DNA from: an uncultured Pirellulaceae bacterium
GTDB taxonomy: Bacteria; Planctomycetota; Planctomycetia; Pirellulales; Pirellulaceae
Assembly (NCBI GenBank): GCA_934278005.1
Contig: CAKQWG010000084.1
Location: 1 to 13,583, forward strand
Length of the DNA stretch: 13,583 nt
Reading direction: 5' to 3'
The notes beneath the pieces are model-generated. The model saw only the letters and a program-made list of their open reading frames with translations. It searched no databases and was not told the origin of the DNA. The position numbers were made by a program, and so were the translations under genes. Below, in pieces: positions 6,021 to 13,038 of this stretch; the first letter of the stretch is position 1, and each line of letters starts with the position of its first letter.

Positions 6021-7109
6021 ATGAAAAAAATAGACCGAACGACGATTGCACTCAATGAAAAAGCGGTGAACTCCAAAGGCCGTCGGCTGGACCCACACAG
6101 TTTACTGTGCCTCGACGGCCGTCAGCCCAATGATGGACTCGACCGCGAAGCCCTGCAAAATCTTGCCGGCCAGTCGATCCTGCATCCGCGACAGTTTGAC
6201 CGTCGTTGTGTAGTGGCAATTGCCCAGCTAGCCGCGCGGCTCGAACTGCGCAACGTCGAATTGGACAAACCGCTCGACGGCAAAATTGCGATCACCGCCT
6301 TCTTCGAACCCAGCACGCGAACTCGCCTATCGTTCGAAAGCGCGGTGATGCGTCTGGACGGCAAAGTCCTATCGGTCCCCGATGGGCAGGTCACGGGAAT
6401 TGCCAAAGGAGAATCGCTGGCGGACATCGGTGAAATGTTCAATACCTACGGTGACGTGGTGATCCTGCGTCATCCCGACACAGATTCGCTCGAGCAGATC
6501 CAAAAGAACCTGGAGCGGCCGCTGATCAATGCCGGCAACGGCAGCGGTCACCACCCCACTCAAGCGCTGATCGATTGGTACACGCTGCTCAAGTGGCGGC
6601 CGGAATTGAGCAGCGAAGCTTGTCCGCCACAGCGGAAAATCCACTTGGGCATCATCGGTACGCCAGGCTCGATGCGGGCTGTCAAAAGCTTCTTGGGGTT
6701 GGCGCTGTTGTTCTCCAATTCGATCTCCAAGATCACCGTGGTTTCCGAGATGGCGGATCCGGTTGGCCTGGACTTAACCGGGCCGATCGAAGACTCGCCC
6801 ATCCCGATCGAAATCACCAATGACGTGCAGCAAGTTATCTCGGAGCTGGACGTGATCTACGTCAATTCAATCGCTTTTCTTGGTGACAGTTATCGCAACC
6901 TGGATGGACGATACAAACTCGAGAAAGCCAGCTCTATGAAGGCGGACGCGGTGGTGCTGCACCCTCTGGCGCGCAATGACGAATTGTCCGAGGACCTCGA
7001 CCGGACGCAGCACAATCTGTATTTCGCCCAAGCGGCTGGTGCCGTCTTCGTCCGCCAGGCGCTGCTGATTTCAGTCCTCGATCGACTCGACCAACTGAGC
7101 GACCCGTAG
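6021..7109 (+). CDS. PyrB-family carbamoyltransferase with altered acceptor site
   Basis: Transfers the carbamoyl group of carbamoyl phosphate to an amino group, by family. From ATG 6021 the product is 362 residues; an in-frame TTG at 5982 would add 13. The carbamoyl-phosphate site is intact: FFEPSTRTRLSFE (94-106), loop residue K129 (AKGES), R150 (LRHP) and HPTQ (178-181). R219 matches Arg167 of E. coli PyrB. But the segment DILYMTRVQ of PyrB reads DVIYVNSIA here (277-285). Thus Arg229 and Gln231, which bind the side-chain carboxylate of aspartate, appear as S283 and A285. HPLP is HPLA (314-317). An N-terminal extension of about 50 residues is absent from PyrB, and no pyrI or other pyrimidine gene is nearby. 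I infer a non-aspartate acceptor, perhaps glutamine. Most pipelines would label it aspartate carbamoyltransferase; that may be wrong. Confidence 0.85.
   Translation: MKKIDRTTIALNEKAVNSKGRRLDPHSLLCLDGRQPNDGLDREALQNLAGQSILHPRQFDRRCVVAIAQLAARLELRNVELDKPLDGKIAITAFFEPSTRTRLSFESAVMRLDGKVLSVPDGQVTGIAKGESLADIGEMFNTYGDVVILRHPDTDSLEQIQKNLERPLINAGNGSGHHPTQALIDWYTLLKWRPELSSEACPPQRKIHLGIIGTPGSMRAVKSFLGLALLFSNSISKITVVSEMADPVGLDLTGPIEDSPIPIEITNDVQQVISELDVIYVNSIAFLGDSYRNLDGRYKLEKASSMKADAVVLHPLARNDELSEDLDRTQHNLYFAQAAGAVFVRQALLISVLDRLDQLSDP
6078..6120 (+). other. two-part hairpin in the early carbamoyltransferase coding region
   Basis: GGCCGTCG (6078-6085) pairs perfectly with CGACGGCC (6113-6120). Inside it, CACAG (6096-6100) pairs with CTGTG (6105-6109) around a TTTA loop. 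The structure lies in codons 20-34, within the N-terminal extension that PyrB lacks. It could affect translation or message stability, or be chance in GC-rich sequence. No T tract follows, so it is not a simple terminator. Confidence 0.4.
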
Positions 7110-7210
7110 CTGAGCGATCTTGAACTGACCAACTGTCGTTGCACAACGATGTGCGATATGTGCGGCGAATAACTAAACTAAACGCAACTCGATTCACGGT
7201 AATTTGATCA

Positions 7211-9130
7211 ATGTGTGGCATTACAGGGTTTTGGAACCCATCCACGACTAACGAGCGCAAGATGCGTTCTAACCTCGACCGGATGCTCGACACGCTCGAG
7301 CACCGCGGACCTGACGAACGGGGCAGTCGTCTGTATTGCGACCAGGGTCTGGCGCTGGGTCACACGCGACTCTCCATTGTCGGCTTGAGCCATGGGCATC
7401 AGCCCATCGAAACCATCGACGGCGATTATGCCGTGACGGTTAACGGAGAACTTTACGACTACAAACGCATGCGAGCTCAACTGGCGTGCGCGGCAATGCC
7501 CTGCAGTGGCAAGAGCGACAGCGCCATCACTCTGCCGCTGTATCTCAAGCACGGGCTGCAGTTTGTAGACCAGCTGCGCGGTGAGTTCGCGATCGTGCTG
7601 TACGATGATCGCGAAAAGCGTCTGATCTTGATTCGCGATCGCTTCGGTGTCAAACCACTGTACTTCGCATCGGTCGAAGGAGGAATCGTGTGGGGCTCCG
7701 AAATCAAATCGATTCTGCAGCATCCCAGCGTCGATGCCAAATTATGTCCACGGGCCGCGCTCCATCAGATGATGCAGGTCATGGTGCCGGGGTCGACAGC
7801 CTTTGAGGACGTCAATGCACTTCTGCCAGGACACATGCTGATCGTCCAGCAACGCGGCGACCACCTAGAAACGACGCTCAAGCGCTGGTGGGACCTTCAG
7901 TTCCCCAGTTCGCATGAGAGCGGTGCCGATCCAGCCCCCTATGTACAAGGTGTCCAAGATCGGCTGATCGACGCCGTGGCCACGCGTTTGGAAGCTGATG
8001 TCTCGGTCGGCTGCTATCTGTCCGGCGGCATCGATAGTTGTTCCATTTTGGGGCTCGCCACCGCGCTGCAACAATCGCCGATCAAGGCCTTTACCATCGC
8101 CTTCGATAACGCCCAGTACGATGAATCGCACATTGCAAATTTGATGGCCCAACGCTGCGGAGCCGAACATGAGCTGCTGCTGCTGACCGAGAAAGAATTG
8201 TATGGGCCAGCCTTTGAGCGCGCCACTTGGCATGCAGAACGCACCTTTTACAATACTCTGGCCGTTGCCAAATGGCATATGAGCCGCCGTGTCCGAGCTT
8301 GCAATTACAAAGCGGTGATTACCGGAGAAGGGTCGGACGAACTGTTCGGTGGCTATCCGTTTTTCAAACGCGACTGGCTCGGACCGCAGGGTGACGACGG
8401 CATCTTCGCCGGTGCGATCCTGGCTGAGCACGAGCTGCAGCATGCCGCTTGGCAGGATCTGTGCGGCTTCACTCCCTCGTGGATTCAGCCGTGGATGCTA
8501 ACGCTCGAGCGCGTAAAGCCATTGTTAACTGAGCCGATGGCTGACCTGTTGAGCGATTACGATCCAGTCGCACAGGTCGCACAGGCCATTGATCCGGCGC
8601 AAGTGCGCGGCCGCCACCGCCTAGACATTTCGCAATACACGTGGTGCAAAACCATGCTCGAAGGTCAGATCCTGACTTGGGGCGGAGATCGCATGGACAT
8701 GGCCAACAGCATGGAAGCCAGACCCGCATTTTTGGATCATCACGTGGCAGAATATGCAGTGAATATTCCTCCGGATATTCGCATCCGCCATGGCGTGGAG
8801 AAATGGGTCTTGCGTGAAGCCATGGTCAATATTTTGCCCCCCGAGCTCTACGAACGCAAGAAGTTCGCCTTCATGGCCCCGCCTGCGCATACAGATCCAG
8901 TGAAGCGGGGTGCCATGCAAGAGATGATTGACCACTGGTTAACACGTGAACGCATGGCGACGGTAGGCCTCATCGACTCGGGCAAATTCCGGGACTTTGT
9001 CACACAGGCTTGGCGGGAGAGCGACAGCACGCTCGCGCGGCGCAACGACATCATCTTAAACCACACTTTGCAACTACACATGCTGCACGGGCAATACATT
9101 GAAGACGTGCCACTGCCCGCAGTCGATTAG
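7211..9130 (+). CDS. asnB: asparagine-synthase-family glutamine amidotransferase
   Basis: A two-domain cytosolic enzyme that takes ammonia from glutamine and uses ATP to amidate a carboxylate. The 639-residue product begins MCGITGF, so Cys2 is the class II glutaminase nucleophile and the ATG is certain. HRGPDE (31-36), NGE (78-80) and SDS (102-104) complete the glutaminase site. The synthetase domain has the ATP pyrophosphatase loop SGGIDS (271-276), GEGSDELFGGY (372-382) and MEARPAFLD (501-509). The segment that in E. coli AsnB reads RASTPMYLMSRK, part of the aspartate-activating site, reads TLAVAKWHMSRR here (349-360). The acceptor may therefore not be aspartate. It follows the altered carbamoyltransferase by 101 bp. 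That gap contains TCGTTG-CA-CAACGA (7136-7149). I infer amidation of the carbamoylated product; ordinary asparagine synthesis remains possible. Confidence 0.88.
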   Translation: MCGITGFWNPSTTNERKMRSNLDRMLDTLEHRGPDERGSRLYCDQGLALGHTRLSIVGLSHGHQPIETIDGDYAVTVNGELYDYKRMRAQLACAAMPCSGKSDSAITLPLYLKHGLQFVDQLRGEFAIVLYDDREKRLILIRDRFGVKPLYFASVEGGIVWGSEIKSILQHPSVDAKLCPRAALHQMMQVMVPGSTAFEDVNALLPGHMLIVQQRGDHLETTLKRWWDLQFPSSHESGADPAPYVQGVQDRLIDAVATRLEADVSVGCYLSGGIDSCSILGLATALQQSPIKAFTIAFDNAQYDESHIANLMAQRCGAEHELLLLTEKELYGPAFERATWHAERTFYNTLAVAKWHMSRRVRACNYKAVITGEGSDELFGGYPFFKRDWLGPQGDDGIFAGAILAEHELQHAAWQDLCGFTPSWIQPWMLTLERVKPLLTEPMADLLSDYDPVAQVAQAIDPAQVRGRHRLDISQYTWCKTMLEGQILTWGGDRMDMANSMEARPAFLDHHVAEYAVNIPPDIRIRHGVEKWVLREAMVNILPPELYERKKFAFMAPPAHTDPVKRGAMQEMIDHWLTRERMATVGLIDSGKFRDFVTQAWRESDSTLARRNDIILNHTLQLHMLHGQYIEDVPLPAVD

Positions 9131-9602
9131 TCAAACCGCGTCGCGGCGATCGCTGGAACACATCTGGTAGTACGGCCTCAATCAACGCGCAGCAAGTAGT
9201 TTAACGCCGAGCCGCAGCAGGCCGCAAATGCACGAGTCAATTTCACAACGCGCGAGGCTCTACTGCAACACACCGCCGCCCAATTCGAATCAACGCGGCC
9301 TGCGCAGGCGACGGCACTTCCCAACTCTCTCACTCAGCCAATCATGGCTTCCCATGGCAGTTGCGCGTGTAGTTGATTGACGAGAAAAACGGCAGGGTCT
9401 AGTATGAAACGTCCCAGCTACAGACGTCCCAGGTAAAATGTCCCTGCCAGCGGCGAAGTCATCGATCGTCCGCTCCGCTGGACCGGTGTGTGATTTGGTC
9501 GACCGTTGCCCTCAGAGATTATGCGATAGAAACAATCCAGCTTAGCAACCCCTTAGCTGCTAGCGCTCCTAAGCTAGTAGTCCAGATTGGAGAAATGACA
9601 GT
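9131..9602. other. non-coding gap before the sulfatase
   Basis: I see no credible gene here. Near 9391-9448 GGCAGGG and CCCTGCC form a 7-bp inverted repeat 44 bp apart. Between and across them a degenerate 15-bp repeat carries ACGTCCCAG at 9409 and 9424 and a weaker ATGTCCCTG at 9438. Short CTTAGC/CTAAG motifs lie at 9541-9572. No convincing terminator with a T tract follows the asnB-like stop, although an operon boundary is expected here. The sulfatase promoter is probably in the second half. Confidence 0.5.
9589..9594 (+). promoter_or_regulatory. ribosome binding site of the sulfatase
   Basis: GGAGAA lies eight bases before the ATG at 9603 and supports that start, which gives a complete signal peptide. 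Confidence 0.65.
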
Positions 9603-11960
9603 ATGGCTCGATATCTTGCGGCCGCTTGCATAGTGGCACTGTTCGCGTGTACGTCTCCGATTTGGGCTCAGGAAAGTCTTCCCTTTCCGCCCACACCCTC
9701 GGCCAGCAAAGCGGGTCCGACAATCGCTGAGTCGATTTACAAACCTACGCCGCCCGCGAGCCATTTGTCCGCCGACGCGCCCAACATCGTGATCATCATG
9801 CTCGACGACGTCGGGCCAGCTCTTCCCGATACCTTTGGCGGACCCATTCACACGCCGACGATGAGCCGCATTGCCACCAGCGGTATCACATTCAACCGCT
9901 TTCACAACGCCGCCATGTGCTCGCCGACGCGTGCCGCACTGCTGACTGGGCGCAATCATCATCGCGTCGGCTTCGGTCAGATCGCCGAACTGGCGAACGA
10001 TTGGGATGGTTATACCGGTCACTGGCCGGCGACTACGGCTTCGGTTGCGAAAGTCCTCGGCTATTACGGTTACAACACGGCCGCGTTCGGCAAATGGCAC
10101 AACACGCCGGCCGAGCAGACCACAACGCAAGGGCCTTACGATCGCTGGCCGGTGGGTCGACTGGTTGGATTCGATCATTTCTATGGTTTTTTAGCCGGCG
10201 AATCATCGCAGTGGGAGCCGGCGATCGTCAGCAACACCAATCGCATACCCGCACCTCACCAGCCGGGCTATCACTTTACTGAAGACATGGCGGACAAAGC
10301 TATTGAATGGGTCCGTCAACAGCAAGCCATCGCCCCTGACCAACCTTTTTTCTTGTACTGGGCTCCCGGCGCGTCTCACGGTCCGCACCACATCTTTAAG
10401 GAGTGGGCTGACAAGTACAAGGGAAAATTCGATCAGGGTTGGGATGTTCTGCGTGAAGAGATCTTCGCCCAGCAAAAGAAACTGGGGTGGATCCCTGCCG
10501 ACGCTAAGCTGACTCCCCGTCCCGATACACTCGCCGCCTGGGCCGACATTCCTGAGGACGAGCGGCCCTTTCAGCGGCGGCTGATGGAAGTCTTCGCTGG
10601 TTTCACCGAACACGCCGATACGCAGGCCGGACGCCTAGTGGACGAACTGGAACAGCAGGGCCTGCGCGACAACACGCTTATCTTCTATGTCTGGGGAGAT
10701 AATGGTTCGAGTTCTGAAGGTCAGCACGGCACCATCAGCGAACTACTCGCCCAAAATGGCATTGCCACTGAGATCAAGGATCACCTGCACGCCTTGGAGC
10801 AGTTGGGTGGCTTAGATGTGCTCGGCAGCAACAAGACGGACAACATGTACCATGCGGGTTGGGCCTGGGCGGGTTCGACGCCCTATCAAGGCACCAAGCT
10901 GAGCGCCAGCCACTTCGGCGGCACGCGCACTCCGCTGGCGGTATCTTGGCCGAAATCAATTAAAGTCGACAGCGCACCGCGGACGCAGTTTCACCACGTC
11001 AACGACATCGTACCCACCATCTATGATGCCGTTGGCATCGAGTCGCCCAGCCAGGTAGACGGGGTCACCCAGCAGCCCATGGACGGCATCAGCATGCGGT
11101 ACACGTTTGCCGACGGCCACGCGCAGGGTCGCAAGGCAGCTCAGTACTTTGAATGCATGGCCGATCGCGGAATCTACGTCCCTGACGGATGGTTCGCAGC
11201 GGCTTGGGGACCGCGCATCCCCTGGGTCTCTGGACAGCCAGCCGGCATTCAAGATTGGACTCCCGAAAAAGATAAGTGGGAGCTGTACAACTTGAACGAG
11301 GACTTCTCGCAAGGCACCGATCTAGCCGCCGAACACCCACAACAGCTGGCCGACTTGAAGAAGTCCTTCGCTGAACAAGCACAGGCTAATCGCGTGTATC
11401 CGATCGGCGGTGGGCTATGGTCGATCGTGTGGAGCCCACAATCGGCGCCGCACAATCCGGCAACCGAATTCAACTATACGCAAGATGTGGTTGGTGTGCC
11501 CGAATTTGCGGGGCCCAAAGTGGGTGCGCGCAGCAATGTGGTGACCGTCGACGTCGACCTCGCCGACGATTCCTCCGGTGTGCTGTATGCCCTAGGGGCG
11601 TTCTCCGGCGGTCTATCGCTGTGGGTCGATCAGGGCAAGCTGCACTATGAGTACAACTTGTTCGAGATCGAGCGCACACAGCTTCAGACACACACACCAT
11701 TGCCGACTGGCAAAGTCAAAATCGAAGTGGAAACTCGCATCGCTGTCCCGCGCGGTGCCGCGGACGTTGTCCTTCGAGTCAACGGCCAGCAAGTGGCCCA
11801 GGGACGAGTCCCGCGGACGGCTGTGTTGGCCTTCACTGCTAACGACGCCTTCGACGTCGGCATGGACAGCTATTCACCAGTCTCCGAAGCCTATTTCGAC
11901 CGCATGCCATTCAAGTTCAACGGTACCATCGACAAAGTGCACATCGCGTATTCGAAATAA
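9603..11960 (+). CDS. secreted Cys-type sulfatase (arylsulfatase family)
   Basis: Hydrolyses sulfate esters outside the cytoplasm, after conversion of its active-site Cys to formylglycine. The 785-residue product begins with a Sec signal peptide, probably cut after IWA (20-22). Metal and active-site residues are visible: D68-D69 in IIMLDDVG, C106 in CSPTRAALLTGR (the C-x-P-x-R signature), K164 and H166 in GKWH, H259 in SHGP, D366-N367 in GDNGSS and K432 in GTK. WELYNLNED (559-567) is also typical. About 150 C-terminal residues (from 640) look like an added beta-rich domain ending FNGTIDKVHIAY. The substrate is unknown; algal sulfated polysaccharide or a sulfate ester is likely from the lineage. 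A formylglycine-generating enzyme must be encoded elsewhere. The next gene follows almost directly. Confidence 0.93.
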   Translation: MARYLAAACIVALFACTSPIWAQESLPFPPTPSASKAGPTIAESIYKPTPPASHLSADAPNIVIIMLDDVGPALPDTFGGPIHTPTMSRIATSGITFNRFHNAAMCSPTRAALLTGRNHHRVGFGQIAELANDWDGYTGHWPATTASVAKVLGYYGYNTAAFGKWHNTPAEQTTTQGPYDRWPVGRLVGFDHFYGFLAGESSQWEPAIVSNTNRIPAPHQPGYHFTEDMADKAIEWVRQQQAIAPDQPFFLYWAPGASHGPHHIFKEWADKYKGKFDQGWDVLREEIFAQQKKLGWIPADAKLTPRPDTLAAWADIPEDERPFQRRLMEVFAGFTEHADTQAGRLVDELEQQGLRDNTLIFYVWGDNGSSSEGQHGTISELLAQNGIATEIKDHLHALEQLGGLDVLGSNKTDNMYHAGWAWAGSTPYQGTKLSASHFGGTRTPLAVSWPKSIKVDSAPRTQFHHVNDIVPTIYDAVGIESPSQVDGVTQQPMDGISMRYTFADGHAQGRKAAQYFECMADRGIYVPDGWFAAAWGPRIPWVSGQPAGIQDWTPEKDKWELYNLNEDFSQGTDLAAEHPQQLADLKKSFAEQAQANRVYPIGGGLWSIVWSPQSAPHNPATEFNYTQDVVGVPEFAGPKVGARSNVVTVDVDLADDSSGVLYALGAFSGGLSLWVDQGKLHYEYNLFEIERTQLQTHTPLPTGKVKIEVETRIAVPRGAADVVLRVNGQQVAQGRVPRTAVLAFTANDAFDVGMDSYSPVSEAYFDRMPFKFNGTIDKVHIAYSK

Positions 11961-12032
11961 ATGAACTCCGTCCAACCGCCGTTTGGCAATACGCCTGCGC
12001 GGATCAACTTCACCACCCGGGACCAGACTTAC

Positions 12033-12917
12033 ATGATGCTTCGAATGTTTGTAATACTCGCCGTGCTCTGCCTGCCGGCGGTCGCCCAGGACATGCCGGA
12101 TGTCGAGAAGGAAGCGGCCGCGATCCGCCAAGGTGTCGAGTCGTACGTCTCGGCCTACAATCAAGCTGACGCAGCGGGAGTCGCCAGTCGCTGGTCGCCA
12201 TCCGCAGTCTACGTCGATAGTCAAACCGGCCAGCGTATTCAAGGCCGCCAAGCCATCGAAGCCATGTTTAGCCAACTGTTTCAAGAAACGCCGGGTCAGT
12301 TGAGTGTCAAAGTCGAAGCCATCCGACTAATCACGCCCGAAGTCGCTATCGAAGACGGAATTGCCTTCGTAGCCTACCCACAGGCCGCTCCGACCGTAAG
12401 CAAGTACACAGCGGTCTATTTAAAACAGAACTCAGATTGGTTGCTCGACAGCGTTCGCGAACAAGTGGTCCCCACTCAGTCCGAGGGTCAAGCTAACCAA
12501 CTTGAACAACTGGGCTGGTTGGTCGGCCAGTGGGTCGACCAGGATGAGCATGCCACGATTTCGACGCGGTTCGAGTGGGCTCAGAATAAAAGCTTTCTTA
12601 CAGCCTCTTTCGACGTCAGCGTGCAGGGTGAAAGCGAACTGCGAGGCACTCAAGTGATTGGCTGGGACCCCGTGTCCAACCACATACGCAGCTGGGTCTT
12701 CGATTCCGCGGGTGGCTTCGGCGAGGGAGTTTGGCGGCAGGTCGCCGACCAGTGGATCGTGGATGCTTCCTCTACGTTAGCAGATGGTTCGCAAGGGCGA
12801 GCGACGACATCATACACCCGCGTGAACGATAACGAATTTAAGTGGAAGTCAGTCGATCGCCGACTCAACGGCGAACCTCAGCCGGACATCGAAGAAGTCA
12901 GCGTTCATCGACAATAG
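12033..12917 (+). CDS. secreted NTF2-like (SnoaL/DUF4440-type) protein
   Basis: An exported protein of unknown function, 294 residues from ATG 12033. The signal peptide is MMLRMFVILAVLCLPAVA, cut before QD (19-20). Residues about 25-145 look like an NTF2/SnoaL cone fold: VESYVSAYNQADAAGVASRW, SAVYVD and GRQAIEAMF are typical of the DUF4440 group. Residues about 155-292 form a second beta-rich domain, starting LEQLGWLVGQWVDQ, that resembles DUF1579-like lipocalin-type domains. The open frame extends back to ATG 11961, directly after the sulfatase stop. That start would put 24 polar residues before the signal peptide, so ATG 12033 (or 12036) is preferred. The gene is probably cotranscribed with the sulfatase; a role with it is only inferred. 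Confidence 0.8.
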   Translation: MMLRMFVILAVLCLPAVAQDMPDVEKEAAAIRQGVESYVSAYNQADAAGVASRWSPSAVYVDSQTGQRIQGRQAIEAMFSQLFQETPGQLSVKVEAIRLITPEVAIEDGIAFVAYPQAAPTVSKYTAVYLKQNSDWLLDSVREQVVPTQSEGQANQLEQLGWLVGQWVDQDEHATISTRFEWAQNKSFLTASFDVSVQGESELRGTQVIGWDPVSNHIRSWVFDSAGGFGEGVWRQVADQWIVDASSTLADGSQGRATTSYTRVNDNEFKWKSVDRRLNGEPQPDIEEVSVHRQ

Positions 12918-12921
12918 TGTG

Positions 12922-12942
12922 GCTCGCGCGAGCAGCTTGCTC
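12922..12942. other. palindrome/hairpin after the NTF2-like gene
   Basis: GCTCGCGCGAGC (12922-12933) is a perfect 12-bp palindrome four bases after the stop codon. GAGCA-GCT-TGCTC (12930-12942) overlaps it as an alternative hairpin. No T tract follows, so this is at best a weak or factor-dependent terminator, or a protein site. Confidence 0.35.
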
Positions 12943-13027
12943 AACGTCGGAAATTTGTCATTTTACAATCAGCCGCGATTCAGCCAGATTTGACTGCCGC
13001 CTGCTGCCAACCGCTATCGAAACCTTT

Positions 13028-13031
13028 GGAG
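13028..13031 (+). promoter_or_regulatory. ribosome binding site of the Gly-rich protein gene
   Basis: GGAG lies seven bases before ATG 13039 and supports this start in a gene that otherwise has only low-complexity sequence to judge by. Confidence 0.6.
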
Positions 13032-13038
13032 TATTGCC

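Noticed and set aside
6021..7109. Plain pyrB for pyrimidine synthesis
   Set aside because: Residues matching Arg229 and Gln231 are lost, there is an N-terminal extension, and no pyrimidine genes are near. Not fully excluded without an alignment.
9136..9146. CCGCG-T-CGCGG as a terminator of the asnB-like gene
   Set aside because: A one-base loop cannot form a stable hairpin and no T tract follows.
9519..10178. 219-codon minus-strand open frame over the sulfatase start
   Set aside because: It lies opposite the conserved sulfatase active-site region; its product is Arg-rich and has no recognisable domain, typical of a GC-rich shadow.
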